Assembly: GCF_001494595.1 (NCBI RefSeq)
Contig: NZ_LN929907.1
Span: forward strand, 1,431,468-1,495,467
Length of the DNA: 64,000 nucleotides
Origin: Mycobacterium sp. M26
GTDB taxonomy: Bacteria; Actinomycetota; Actinomycetes; Mycobacteriales; Mycobacteriaceae
Reading direction: 5' to 3'
Every line of letters starts with the position of its first letter. The stretch's first letter is position 1. Below are positions 51,566 to 61,215 of this stretch, in pieces. A program made the translations under genes and the position numbers. Below the pieces are notes generated by a model. The model saw only the letters and a program-made list of their open reading frames with translations. It was not told where the DNA came from and searched no databases.

Positions 51566-53312
51566 CGGCGCTACCGGACAAGTGGCACGCCTCGTCAGTC
51601 CGGCATTGCTGCGCTATCTCCGCTACCTGCCCCCCCGAATGCTGATCGGGAAGGCGCGCCATTCTCTCGACGCGCGATTGCGAGTCCCGCGTGCGGTTAC
51701 GGCGGCGCCGCCGCCTCACTACGATTGGTGCGCCGCGTTCGCACATCCGGAACTCGCCGACTTCGCAGCGGTATTCCGCGTTTACGGTGAACGATTCGCC
51801 GATACCTGCGACCAACTCCACCAAGGACGTTTCGTGTCGAACCGGGTCTCTTATCCACTGGACCGTGGGGCCATTTGGGACAGTGACACCATTCCAGCAA
51901 AGCACCTACGTTGGCGCTTCGACCTCGCATACTTCTTCGCTGCAATTCCCTTGATTGATGCTGACGAGGACAGAGGTCTGCAGACCGTTGCTTCGATGCT
52001 GCGCGATCTGGATACCCGATTGCTGGAGGACAGCGCCGGGATCCGGAAGCTTCAGTGGTCGCCAATTGCTGTCGCAGTGCGGATCATGTCCCTGACGACG
52101 GCCCTGTCTTTGTGCTCGACGGCAGCGCTGACCCGGCAGTCACGTGCGGTGCACACCATCGGCCAGCACCTCTGGAGGTGCACCGAGATGCTCAGGTTCA
52201 TGGTTGAGCGTCACTTGGGATTCAACCACGCTGCATTCACCGAATCCGGCTTGGCAGTAGGACTTTACCTGCAGGGTCGTAGGGACGAGGCAGCTCGTCG
52301 GCTCGAGGACGCAGTCTTGGTTCTGGAGGACAGTACTCTGCCGGACGGCATGTGGGCTGAGCGGTCACCCACGTATCACATCCACATGCTCGTTCTGGGT
52401 GATGCGCTTCAAGCCATGCTGGACGGCAAGTCCGAGCTCTATCGACGCCTAGGTCGCCTCACGAGCCGAATGCGCGAAGCTCTGGCCGCAGTTGTCCATC
52501 CCGACGGCGAGATTGCGATGTTCAACGATGCCGCGATCGCCGATGCACCGGCCCCGGCGGCGGTCGGCTGGAAGGAGCCGCCATCTCCGAGCAGCATTGC
52601 ACTTCTTGATGCCGGATACGGACGGTTGTCTGCGGCAGGCACTGTCGTGATCATGGATGCCGGGGCAATGGGGGCGGATGCAGGAATTGCTCACGGCCAC
52701 GCCGACTTCCTCTCCATCGAGGTGAGTGTGGCAAAGCATCGTTTCATTGTCGACCCAGGTGTCGCATCGCTAACAAATGACGGGGACCGATACTGGACCC
52801 GCTCGGCCGCCTCGCACAACGGGCCTACGCTGCGGGGGTGCGAACCTGCGGAGTTTATCGGTGCATGGAAGGTCGGCCGGCGCGCGAGGGCGTGGTTCGA
52901 TCCTGTCGATCGCGATCGATCTGACGTGATGGGGCTGCGCGGAGTCTGTGACGGCTATCGGGCTTGGGGGATAGGTGTGAGTCGCAGCGTCCTCCTGGAT
53001 GTCAACGGGCTCCTCCGAATTGAGGACCGATGGTCTGGCGCGCCAACGCAGGCGCGGATTCTGCACTTCCTCATCTCTGGCGATTGGCAAACCCAGAACA
53101 CCTGCGATGAGCGGGTGGAGTTCGTCCACAACGACGGTTCTACGGTGATCCTGTCGGTGCGGTCAGGAAGGATCACGGATCTTCGTCCGTCTCGGCATTT
53201 TCTTGATGGGTCTATGAGCGCAATGCCTGCGACAAGCCTCAGCATCGAACCCCACGATGATTATGTGATGACGGTGCTCGAAGCGCAGATGTCCGAACAG
53301 CGAATCAGCTAG
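51558..53312 (+). CDS. Heparinase II/III-family protein
   Basis: A 584-residue protein with an alpha/alpha toroid N-terminal half (RWRFDLAYFFAAIPL, RFMVERHLGFNHAAFTESGLAVGLYL, PDGMWAERSPTYHIHML) and a C-terminal beta-sandwich with GHADFLSIEVSVAKHRFIVDPGV and SAASHNGPTLRG, the heparinase II/III signature. Such lyases cleave uronic-acid polymers and are common in EPS loci, either trimming the polymer or recycling it. No obvious signal peptide is seen. ATG 51558 overlaps the polymerase gene, so co-expression is likely; this also suggests a uronate-containing product. Confidence 0.83.
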   Translation: MVDGATGQVARLVSPALLRYLRYLPPRMLIGKARHSLDARLRVPRAVTAAPPPHYDWCAAFAHPELADFAAVFRVYGERFADTCDQLHQGRFVSNRVSYPLDRGAIWDSDTIPAKHLRWRFDLAYFFAAIPLIDADEDRGLQTVASMLRDLDTRLLEDSAGIRKLQWSPIAVAVRIMSLTTALSLCSTAALTRQSRAVHTIGQHLWRCTEMLRFMVERHLGFNHAAFTESGLAVGLYLQGRRDEAARRLEDAVLVLEDSTLPDGMWAERSPTYHIHMLVLGDALQAMLDGKSELYRRLGRLTSRMREALAAVVHPDGEIAMFNDAAIADAPAPAAVGWKEPPSPSSIALLDAGYGRLSAAGTVVIMDAGAMGADAGIAHGHADFLSIEVSVAKHRFIVDPGVASLTNDGDRYWTRSAASHNGPTLRGCEPAEFIGAWKVGRRARAWFDPVDRDRSDVMGLRGVCDGYRAWGIGVSRSVLLDVNGLLRIEDRWSGAPTQARILHFLISGDWQTQNTCDERVEFVHNDGSTVILSVRSGRITDLRPSRHFLDGSMSAMPATSLSIEPHDDYVMTVLEAQMSEQRIS

Positions 53313-53393
53313 AGTCGCATTACTCGTCGAGCAACAGGGGGTACGACGTGTGGATGATTGTTGATTGTGTAGGCGTGGCTCTGCCTCAGGTAA

Positions 53394-54536
53394 ATGGTGG
53401 ATCCTACTTCGGGTAGCGACGCGACGCGGTCGCTAGAGCTATCCCATCAGGGCGGTCAGCGGGAATCGCTCGCAATACCGACGGAGTTCACCGCACGACG
53501 TCTGGTCACGATACAGATCCTGCGCGGGATGGCAGCTCTGATGGTCGTGTTCCACCACGTACTGGATCAGTCCGATGGTTTCAGGGCGATTCTCCCGACG
53601 CAGGCCGGCCAGGCCGGTGTCGATCTGTTCTTCGTGATCAGTGGCTTTGTCATGGTCTATGTCACTGTGGACCGGGAGCGTTCAGCTTCGCAGTTCTTGG
53701 CTATGCGGGCCGCTCGCATCATCCCTGTCTACTGGTTCTATACGCTGGCCGCGGCGCTGCTGATGTTACTGATACCGAGCATTTTTCGGGCGAACGAGCT
53801 CAGCGTGAGGCATGTCGTCCTGTCGCTACTCTTCGTGCCCCATGAGACCGCATCTGCTGGTGTTTCACCCATCATCAAGCAAGGTTGGACGCTGAACTAC
53901 GAGGTGTTCTTTTACGTCCTCTTCGCGATCGCGATGGCCTTCTCCGCACGCCGACGCGTGTCGTATGCGGTTGGGGTTCTGGTTGTATTCGCCGTCGTCG
54001 GATACTGGATGCTGTTTGCGGGTATTTCGCTCGGAACCGCAGACTTCTACTTCCAGAACATTGTTTTGGAGTTTGCGTTCGGCATGCTTATCGCTCAGGC
54101 CTTCCTGAATGGTCTGCTGGAACGACTGAGGTCGAGCTTCGGCGCGGTCGTCGCTGTTGCTGGCTTCGTCGCGATGTTTGCTCTCGATCCGATCTACACC
54201 GCTGCAAATCGGTCTCTCGTCTATGGTCTCCCCGCGGCGGCTATCGTGGTAGGCGCTTTGGCTTTTGAAGGTGGAGTCCGATCGATCCGAGTCCCGCTGC
54301 TACAGTTCGCCGGCGACGCCTCTTACTCCATATATCTGGTACATGGGTTTCCGGTGGCTCTACTCAGGACGCTGTGGCGTCATGGACCACTACCGATGGC
54401 TGGCGCGCCGAGCCTGCTTCTCTTCTTGTTCATCGCTCTTCTGATGGTGATGCTCTTGGGCGCCATGTCCTACTACGCCATTGAGCGCACCTCGTTGAAG
54501 TACCTACGCAGACTGATTCAACGCTACGTGCGCTGA
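53394..54536 (+). CDS. Acyltransferase family 3 membrane protein (OafA-like)
   Basis: A 380-residue integral membrane acyltransferase with about ten helices: ILRGMAALMVVFHHVLDQ (catalytic His-His region), GVDLFFVISGFVMV, RIIPVYWFY and a late SYSIYLVHGF. It probably O-acetylates or succinylates the polysaccharide. ATG 53394 has AGG close upstream. A short frame, GTG 53348 to 53416 (22 aa), overlaps its start behind a G5 run but is not supported further. Confidence 0.85.
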   Translation: MVDPTSGSDATRSLELSHQGGQRESLAIPTEFTARRLVTIQILRGMAALMVVFHHVLDQSDGFRAILPTQAGQAGVDLFFVISGFVMVYVTVDRERSASQFLAMRAARIIPVYWFYTLAAALLMLLIPSIFRANELSVRHVVLSLLFVPHETASAGVSPIIKQGWTLNYEVFFYVLFAIAMAFSARRRVSYAVGVLVVFAVVGYWMLFAGISLGTADFYFQNIVLEFAFGMLIAQAFLNGLLERLRSSFGAVVAVAGFVAMFALDPIYTAANRSLVYGLPAAAIVVGALAFEGGVRSIRVPLLQFAGDASYSIYLVHGFPVALLRTLWRHGPLPMAGAPSLLLFLFIALLMVMLLGAMSYYAIERTSLKYLRRLIQRYVR

Positions 54537-54554
54537 CTCTTGTCGTCAGGTTGC

Positions 54555-55247
54555 TCAGTCGTCGGATCGAGCGAAGATGTAGAAGTCTGCAAAACTGGTG
54601 TTGTCCGGGTCTCGCTCGGAGTACGGATAAGCATTGGGAACCCGCTTCAGGAGTCGAAAATCCCTGCGGTTGTTCGCAACCCAAGATAGCCACTCCCGGT
54701 GCCGAACATGTGGGCTTGGGCTCGGCCTTTCGTCATTGCTCGAGTAGACGATGACGAAGCGGGTCGCGGCATTGAACAGCTGGTCCATGTAGTCGTCGAA
54801 GACCTTATCCTCAACCAAGTGATAGATCACATCGAGGGACAGCGCCAGCTCGGCCCTGTCATCGGCGCCTAGCTCACTGGTGTGGATGAACCGGATCGTC
54901 GGATCGTTCGCGAATTTCGGGCGAGTGGCGTCAAGAACGGTGCGTGAGACATCGACACCGACGTAGTGAGGATACCGGGCCAGCTTCAGCTGGGCTCCGT
55001 CGCCGGATCCGAACTCGATGACGGTCTGGATGCCGTGCTCGGCGACGAAATCATTGATAAGACCCGCCTTGAAGACCGCCAGCCTATTGTAAGAGCCCGC
55101 CCCCGAAGTCCCGCCTCCCCGATAGCGGTCCTCCCAGTAGGTGGCCGAAGACTGGAAGTCCGGACGGCCGAACACCGCGTACTTGACTGAGCCCAAGAGC
55201 TTTCTGAGCTTCGGCGGCACCCGCCTAGCGATATCCTCTTGCTTCAT
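54555..55247 (-). CDS. Class I SAM-dependent methyltransferase
   Basis: A 230-residue protein with SAM motif TVIEFGSGDGAQLKLA, YVGVDVSRTVLDA and SLDVIYHLVEDKVFDDYM. The N-terminal YWEDRYRGGGTSGAGSYNRLA is typical of methyltransferases found in polysaccharide loci. GGGGGGCG directly precedes ATG 55247. It is transcribed with the following glycosyltransferase, flippase and kinase genes on the minus strand. Confidence 0.8.
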   Translation of the reverse strand: MKQEDIARRVPPKLRKLLGSVKYAVFGRPDFQSSATYWEDRYRGGGTSGAGSYNRLAVFKAGLINDFVAEHGIQTVIEFGSGDGAQLKLARYPHYVGVDVSRTVLDATRPKFANDPTIRFIHTSELGADDRAELALSLDVIYHLVEDKVFDDYMDQLFNAATRFVIVYSSNDERPSPSPHVRHREWLSWVANNRRDFRLLKRVPNAYPYSERDPDNTSFADFYIFARSDD

Positions 55248-55288
55248 TCGCCCCCCTTACCTCAATGAACATGCTGATTATCGAGCGT

Positions 55289-56275
55289 CTAACCGTGACC
55301 ATATGATGAATCGGCGGAATCGGCCTGTCGCTGAACGAGAATGGACGCTCGAGCATCGTCTCCACCACCCAGCCATACCCGGGACGCGATTCCGACGACG
55401 GCATCGTTTCCGCCTTGCGCCAGGTTCTCATGCCATAAACCACGCTCCTTGGGTCGCACGGGCCACCACTTCGCTGGATTCGGCGATACCTGACGGGTTG
55501 GTATTCCCGATGCCACAGCCGCATAGTGCAGCCAAATGTCATCTGCTCTGGGGCAGACGGCCATGAATTCATCGCCTCTTTCCCGCAGGGCAAGAAGTAC
55601 TTTCGGCGGATAGATGACACCAGAAACCCCCATCGACATCAGGTCGAAGGAGGGCGCCGTGTCTGAGCAGAGCGGCCACGACGCATAGGGCCCGGGATTC
55701 ATGGCGCGCGCCCTGTAGGCTGCGACCTGGTCGGATCGATACACCGCCAGGAGTCCTGTCAGCCAGTTGGATGGGTAGAGGACATCGTCGTCTGCCGTCA
55801 CCAGAGGACGCTCGACGACCTCGTCCACCACGTACGGAAAGTACTTCTTGTGGGGACCGTAGTCAGTGCAATGCTTGATCGTCAGACCGCGTCGTTGAAG
55901 ACGGCGGAGGGGGCGGGGTGGATTCCTCACGACGGACTCGTCTTCGTGCCAGAGGATCAGCCTCCGGGGCAGCACGTCACCATGGCCGATTGTCTCCAGA
56001 GTCCGCCAGACGCGACGGGTACGTTGTCCGTAGGTAGTCAACGACACATCTACATCGCCATGGCCGATGACTGGACGGCGTGAGCAGGTATTGACCGCCC
56101 TCAGCCACACGGTATAGGCAACGATCTGTACGAGGAGAAACACCTTGCCGCTCAACCGTGTTGGCTCAACACCGTGATTGTGAAGAGCTGCCGCACATCG
56201 TCGTAGTACCGTCTGCCAGGAGTCATTGACGGGTGTCATCCGGGCATTTCCTCCCTGGTCGGCGTTCGCTGTCAC
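55289..56275 (-). CDS. Putative glycosyltransferase
   Basis: A 328-residue protein with a GT-A-like core: DVDVSLTTYGQRTRRVWRTL, TADDDVLYPSNWLTGLL (a DxD-type metal motif) and ADDIWLHYAAVASGIP. It resembles polysaccharide-locus glycosyltransferases that begin with an SLTTY motif. GTG 56275 overlaps the flippase stop as GTGA; ATG 56239 is an alternative. Confidence 0.75.
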   Translation of the reverse strand: MTANADQGGNARMTPVNDSWQTVLRRCAAALHNHGVEPTRLSGKVFLLVQIVAYTVWLRAVNTCSRRPVIGHGDVDVSLTTYGQRTRRVWRTLETIGHGDVLPRRLILWHEDESVVRNPPRPLRRLQRRGLTIKHCTDYGPHKKYFPYVVDEVVERPLVTADDDVLYPSNWLTGLLAVYRSDQVAAYRARAMNPGPYASWPLCSDTAPSFDLMSMGVSGVIYPPKVLLALRERGDEFMAVCPRADDIWLHYAAVASGIPTRQVSPNPAKWWPVRPKERGLWHENLAQGGNDAVVGIASRVWLGGGDDARASILVQRQADSADSSYGHG

Positions 56276-57543
56276 CTGGGAATCGCTAAGAGCCGAGGTG
56301 CGATGAGTATTCCGTGGAGGCGGTGAAGGCGACCAATGAAGATGGCGAACAGCGCCACATACATCAGTCCGTATGTGGCGACCGCGGCATGCAGGCCGGC
56401 GTGCAATGCTACGAACGCTTGGGCAGCGAACGCGACAACGAGAACGACGAGCTGGGCGAGGATGACTTCCCTGGCATGGCCGGACATCCTGAGAACCTCG
56501 TCGACTGGACCGCCCAGGCTCTCGCCGATAGTGCTAATCAGCATGATTGCCGTGATTATCCCGACCCCGCGGTAGGCGGGACCGAAGAGAAACGCGATCA
56601 ACGGTTCGCCAATCGTCGCCATGGCGAGCGCCGCTGTGACCGAGAGTGTCGTCGCAAATGCGGCGATCCGTGACGACTGGGTCTCGATCGTGCGCCAGTT
56701 CCCCTGTGCAGCATCCTGAGCCAGCGATGGTCGAATAGAGAAGCGGACAGCTGCCAGGACTGCAGCGACAGCATTGACAAGTCTGGAGGCCAGACCTACC
56801 AATGCCGCGTCTGAAGCGCCGAGCGTCATGCTGACGACCCACACCGGTGACCAGATCAGGCAGGACTGAGCGACCCTTCCGACAGCAATCAGCATTCCCT
56901 GTTGCCAAACGCCTCGCAGTGTCTCAGGGCCTATTGCGGCCCCCGATGCGTGGGCTCGGAGGCGCAATGCGATCGCCACGCTCACACAAGCCGCTGCGGC
57001 AGTTCCCAGGACCATGGCCATCAACACACTGTCGAGTCGGTCAAGGTGACCCAGAACGATCATCGGGACACTGATCAGCAGCTGTCCGGCGCTTGCAGCT
57101 GAGTAGAACACCGCAGTTCCGAGTTCGCTCCGCGAGCTGGCGACAAGTGATTGCGCACAAACGAAGATCACGCCGTAGCAGCCCCACCACACACCGCTGA
57201 GAATTCCGACATCGGTAGCACCGAGATAGATTCCGATCGCGCAACCTGTGATCCCAGCGCCGATGGGGATGGTGAGAAGGGAGTACCTCAAACCACCTCG
57301 GAGCAGAGCTCGCCCCTCCGACTCTCTGCCCGTTGCCATTAGCGCTGGCGCGTACCTTACGACGCCATCTGGAAGCCCGAGGCCTGCGATGAAATACGTC
57401 GCCGTGACAAATCCCATGGTGACGAAATAGTTGCCGGCATCATGCTGATCAAGTGCGCGCGTGATCACAGCAACGACGCCGAATTGAACGGCTATCGATG
57501 CGTACCGCGCCGCCACGGGGCCCAGGAACCTGTTCATGGGCAT
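56272..57543 (-). CDS. Wzx-like oligosaccharide flippase
   Basis: A 423-residue, 12-helix MATE/MVF-fold membrane protein with VITRALDQHDAGNYFVTMGFVTATYFIAGLGLPDGVVRYAP at the N-terminus, split here only for description, typical of RfbX/Wzx proteins. It would flip the polyprenyl-linked repeat unit across the membrane to the Wzy-type polymerase. It is coupled to the downstream glycosyltransferase by GTGA. Confidence 0.83.
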   Translation of the reverse strand: MPMNRFLGPVAARYASIAVQFGVVAVITRALDQHDAGNYFVTMGFVTATYFIAGLGLPDGVVRYAPALMATGRESEGRALLRGGLRYSLLTIPIGAGITGCAIGIYLGATDVGILSGVWWGCYGVIFVCAQSLVASSRSELGTAVFYSAASAGQLLISVPMIVLGHLDRLDSVLMAMVLGTAAAACVSVAIALRLRAHASGAAIGPETLRGVWQQGMLIAVGRVAQSCLIWSPVWVVSMTLGASDAALVGLASRLVNAVAAVLAAVRFSIRPSLAQDAAQGNWRTIETQSSRIAAFATTLSVTAALAMATIGEPLIAFLFGPAYRGVGIITAIMLISTIGESLGGPVDEVLRMSGHAREVILAQLVVLVVAFAAQAFVALHAGLHAAVATYGLMYVALFAIFIGRLHRLHGILIAPRLLAIPR

Positions 57544-57645
57544 CGTGTGTGCTCGGCGACTGGACCTGTGACTTTGGGGTACGGAGCCGCAGATACGTTG
57601 GGGGACAGTGGCCGAACGTACGCGGCAGAGATACTGCTGGGATTG

Positions 57646-59088
57646 CTACTCGGACGTTTCGTGGACACGGTCGGCCGCCATGGGCGCATCGAGGTCAACA
57701 CTTTGATCAGCGGTCGATGCCTGTCGTTTCTTTTCTTCTACGCCGTAATAGCCATAGTTGTAGCTGTATGAACCAGTCCCACGACCCGGTGCCATGGTGA
57801 AGACCGCCCCGAGCACGTTGGCGCCCACATCGTGAAGACTCTTGACCGCATGCGTTAGCTGGTCCCGACGAGTGTGACCATGTCTCGCGATAGTGAGGAC
57901 GCCGTCGGAGTTGGTAGCGAGGATGGCGCCATCGGTGACAGCGAGTAGCGGTGAAGAGTCGACGATGACGTAATCGAACTGTGTTCTCAGCTCGCCCAGG
58001 ATCTTTTGTGCTGCCAAGGAGCCCAGCAGCTCACTCGGATTGGGCGGAATGGTCCCGGAGGTCATGACCGTCAATCGTGGGAATCGGGTCTTCTGAAGGA
58101 CATCGGACAGCGAGGCTCTCCCGCTCAGTACCGTGCTGAACCCCGCCGACCCGATGAGGTCCAGGTAATGGGCGAGCGATGGCCTTCGCATATCACCGTC
58201 GACGAGTACCACTTCATGATTGGCCTCCGCCAGAGCGAGTGCGATGTTGATGGCCGTCGTTGACTTGCCTTCGCTGGGCGCCGAGCTTGCCACCACAATG
58301 ACCCGTGGAGGATTGTCCACACCGAGGAACTGCAGATTCGTTCTGAGCTTGCGAAAGGCCTCAGCTATCGGTGAGTTGGCGTTGTCGAAGGAGATTGCCG
58401 CATCTTTGCGGCGGTCCTTGTCGAGAGGGATTGTGCCGACCAAGCCGACCCCGGTGATCTCCTCGAGAGTCTCGCGGTCTTTGACGGTGTTGTCGAACTG
58501 ATCCCGAACGATTGCCAGTCCGGTACCCAATGCCAACCCCAGGACGAAGCCGATGGCGACATTGAGAGAAGTTCGTGGGATGACGGGAGTATCGGGTATT
58601 GAAGCGCGCTCTTCCACGACAACTCGTGCATCGGGTGTTGCTCCTGGTTTGGGCGTCTCCAATTCCCGCACCATGGTGACGAACTCGTCGGAGAGGGCGT
58701 TCGCAATATCGCGGGCCCGGACTGGTGATTCGTCGAGAACCTTGACATCGATCAGAACGGTGTCTGGCTTGGCACTTGCCTTGATGCGAGTACGCAGCTC
58801 CGCCGGATCGATTTCGAGGCCTAACTTGTCGACTGTACGGCGGGCGAGGGTCTGGCCCATGAGCAACTCCGTGTAGGAGAGCACCCTCTCTTGCGAAAGA
58901 CGGTTTCCCTGATACAGGTCCGCCGCAGAAGCGCCAGCAGTGGTTGACACGAAAAGCCTTGTCGATGCTTGGTACAGCGGCGTAGTCAGCCATGAGTACG
59001 CCAATGCGGCGATGACAGCGAGCAGTGTCGTAACAGCGACGATGCTCCATCGAGACCGCAATAACCTTGCCAGGTCTTGAATTTTCAA
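57646..59088 (-). CDS. Wzc/CpsD-type polysaccharide tyrosine autokinase
   Basis: A 480-residue protein: N-terminal Wzz chain-length domain between two membrane helices (about residues 16-34 and 175-195), then a BY-kinase domain with Walker A SSAPSEGKSTTAIN, Walker A' VLVDGDMRRPSL and Walker B DYVIVDSSP, and a Tyr cluster in GSYSYNYGYYGVEE near the C-terminus. It controls polymer length and export through cycles of autophosphorylation and dephosphorylation by the LMW-PTP encoded at 45971-46495. The TTG start lies just behind GGGGGGTCCG. Confidence 0.92.
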   Translation of the reverse strand: MKIQDLARLLRSRWSIVAVTTLLAVIAALAYSWLTTPLYQASTRLFVSTTAGASAADLYQGNRLSQERVLSYTELLMGQTLARRTVDKLGLEIDPAELRTRIKASAKPDTVLIDVKVLDESPVRARDIANALSDEFVTMVRELETPKPGATPDARVVVEERASIPDTPVIPRTSLNVAIGFVLGLALGTGLAIVRDQFDNTVKDRETLEEITGVGLVGTIPLDKDRRKDAAISFDNANSPIAEAFRKLRTNLQFLGVDNPPRVIVVASSAPSEGKSTTAINIALALAEANHEVVLVDGDMRRPSLAHYLDLIGSAGFSTVLSGRASLSDVLQKTRFPRLTVMTSGTIPPNPSELLGSLAAQKILGELRTQFDYVIVDSSPLLAVTDGAILATNSDGVLTIARHGHTRRDQLTHAVKSLHDVGANVLGAVFTMAPGRGTGSYSYNYGYYGVEEKKRQASTADQSVDLDAPMAADRVHETSE

Positions 59089-59250
59089 CGGACCCCCCTT
59101 GCCGCTGATAGTGCTTCTTCAGCACGTCGCCAGCACTGCTGGTGATCTGCGGAAGCATACCTTTGTTGTTGTTTAGAGCTGGCGAAATCGAGTGACGAAC
59201 CGGCGGCGATCCAACCGGTCCTGCAATCGATCACGCGCGGCGAAGGCATT

Positions 59251-61098
59251 TCAGCCCACGCATTGTGGTACGGACAGTTGCGGTGTAACTGCGTCAACGA
59301 GTGGTTGTACCGGTACGCGGGGAACCCCAGGCGAGGTCGGTTCGGACAGCCGGAATGTCAGTTCGGCGGTCTTTCCAGGCGCTATCGCCACTTGGGCTTC
59401 GAAACTCGGATGACCCCGTTCCTTTGCCCCGAACACGCGAATCCGTTTGCCATTTACCAGAACACTGATGATCTGGGCATCCTTTGTCGCGAGAAGACGT
59501 ACCGATGTCAGCATTGCTCCCCGTGGGATGTTCTCCGCGAGAGCAGGAAAGAAGCCCAATCGCCCCGCAACGTAGTCAGGTAGCGGACCGGGATCGGCAA
59601 GTCTGTTAGTCAGTCGGACAGTGACGGTTGACATCCGCGTATCACCATCGCAACCATCGGCGACATACTCGATCTGGCGGTCCAAGTAGTAGTCCATCTT
59701 GTTGCCGCCGAGATTGTTTATGACAACCTCGGCGTAGGGCGCAGGATCATCTGGAATCGCATGGGCCAGTGGAGTTTCCTCGAGCAGCTTCTGATCAGTG
59801 GGCGAAGCACTCCAGACTGATATACGTCGTTCGCTGACCGCCCGTCCTAGGGCTTCGAGCAACTTGCGAGGTGACTCCACCGGTTGGGTAACCTTCTTCA
59901 CCACCTCGGTGGCGATGTCCTGGAGGTACTGCTTTCTCGCAGACTGGTTCGAGGGAAAGCGTGTGTATACCGTCGACTCAGTCAACTCGACGACGTTGTC
60001 CTTGGTGACCGTCTCGCCGTCTGGCATCTTGACGGGTCCGGTAACTCCGAGGATGTAGCTCAACGCGATCGGATCGATGGCTAGAACGCCGTCGACATTC
60101 TCCCCGGACTGCTGCTCCCACATCGACTTCCAGATCTGGGCGGCGTACGGGAAGTGTGAACTCTGGTTGCTATTGCGAAAATCCGTTGTCGGATTGGTAA
60201 AGCCGTACTGCTGATCGAAATCCGGATTGATGGGCATTGGAGCGAACTTCTTGTCGAGCTCGTTGTTACGGCCCAGTGAGTCGACTGTCGGCTTGCCGTT
60301 GTCGAATCGCAGGACTCCGAACCCGCCGAGTAGGCCCCCGGTGCCACGAGCTTCGGCGTTCGTCTGGAAGCCCATGAAATAGCTGCGCGGTCCATCGGCG
60401 CCCATCATGGACGGGGCCAGCCGGGCAGCCAAGGCGGTGTAATCCAGCATCCGGGCGACGTCGGAAGTCTGCGCTTGCAGCGTTGTTCGAGCGTCGCCGA
60501 GCATCGAGATGTATCCCGGCTCGGAAATCGCCTTGGCCTCGGCGTTGATTCGGCTCGCGTCGGCGGCGATCTTGGTGAGCGCGGGCTCCTCTTTCCGCAG
60601 AGCCGATACATCCAGTCGGCCGTTCGCGAGCAGTTGGTCGGGTGCGAGCGTCACCCCAGCATCGGCAGTGGGCTTCAGTACGTCGGACGTTAGCCCCAGT
60701 ACCACGTTCGAGATCTGCTGACCGGTGCGAAATGGACTTCCCAACCAGGGAACCGCGGAGGCCACGCTCCACGGCAGCGAGTGTGTTGCATCATTGGCGG
60801 CCCGGGCGTGGGACTGTGCTTCCGTGGCAAGCCGCGAAGCATCAGCTGTATCACCCTTTAGGAGTGCATCTTTGGCCTGCTGGGCAGCGTTCCGTGCTTG
60901 CTCCAGCCCGGTCTTCGCCTGGTGTGCTTGAAAGCCGAGCCAAGATGCGAACGCGATCAGTACTGCGAGCGCCCCAAGCGCTATCCACGACGCGTTGCGC
61001 CGCCGTTGCCGGCGCCGTTCATCGTCGTCGTCATCATCAGTCAGACCGGTCTCGTCGTCATTCGACGCACGCCGTGAAAAAACCCCCACGAAGAACAT
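59251..61098 (-). CDS. DUF4012 domain-containing membrane protein
   Basis: A 615-residue protein: acidic and Arg-rich N-terminus, one transmembrane helix (about residues 38-58), a helical segment (EQARNAAQQAKDALLKGD), and the DUF4012 domain with YFMGFQTNAEARGTGGLLGGFGVLRFDNG, described here in parts, and VDGVLAIDPIALSYILGVTGPV. DUF4012 proteins often lie in surface polysaccharide loci and may take part in polymer attachment, related in position to LCP proteins. GGGGGG directly abuts ATG 61098. Confidence 0.8.
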   Translation of the reverse strand: MFFVGVFSRRASNDDETGLTDDDDDDERRRQRRRNASWIALGALAVLIAFASWLGFQAHQAKTGLEQARNAAQQAKDALLKGDTADASRLATEAQSHARAANDATHSLPWSVASAVPWLGSPFRTGQQISNVVLGLTSDVLKPTADAGVTLAPDQLLANGRLDVSALRKEEPALTKIAADASRINAEAKAISEPGYISMLGDARTTLQAQTSDVARMLDYTALAARLAPSMMGADGPRSYFMGFQTNAEARGTGGLLGGFGVLRFDNGKPTVDSLGRNNELDKKFAPMPINPDFDQQYGFTNPTTDFRNSNQSSHFPYAAQIWKSMWEQQSGENVDGVLAIDPIALSYILGVTGPVKMPDGETVTKDNVVELTESTVYTRFPSNQSARKQYLQDIATEVVKKVTQPVESPRKLLEALGRAVSERRISVWSASPTDQKLLEETPLAHAIPDDPAPYAEVVINNLGGNKMDYYLDRQIEYVADGCDGDTRMSTVTVRLTNRLADPGPLPDYVAGRLGFFPALAENIPRGAMLTSVRLLATKDAQIISVLVNGKRIRVFGAKERGHPSFEAQVAIAPGKTAELTFRLSEPTSPGVPRVPVQPLVDAVTPQLSVPQCVG

Positions 61099-61158
61099 CC
61101 CCCCGTACTCCGATGCGGGTGGCCCCTCCCCGGGACATCACCGCACATGGTGAATGTA

Positions 61159-61204
61159 CAACAACTCGCCAGCTGCCGGATCGGCATTGACTGGCGAGTT
61201 GTTG
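61159..61204 (-). terminator. Hairpin terminator
   Basis: A 14-bp perfect stem CAACAACTCGCCAG...CTGGCGAGTTGTTG with an 18-nt loop that itself can pair (GCCG/CGGC). It follows the stop of the minus-strand secreted-protein gene. Confidence 0.75.
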
Positions 61205-61215
61205 TCGTGATTCAG

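Noticed and set aside
53348-53416. A 22-aa leader peptide before the acyltransferase
   Set aside because: It has a G5 run 6 nt upstream but overlaps the acyltransferase start in another frame, and nothing in the peptide (no codon runs, no hairpins) suggests attenuation.
45766-61104. Phase variation by G-run slippage in the EPS locus
   Set aside because: The runs are only five or six bases and lie outside coding regions; slippage-prone tracts are usually longer. They are kept only as a shared start-site motif.
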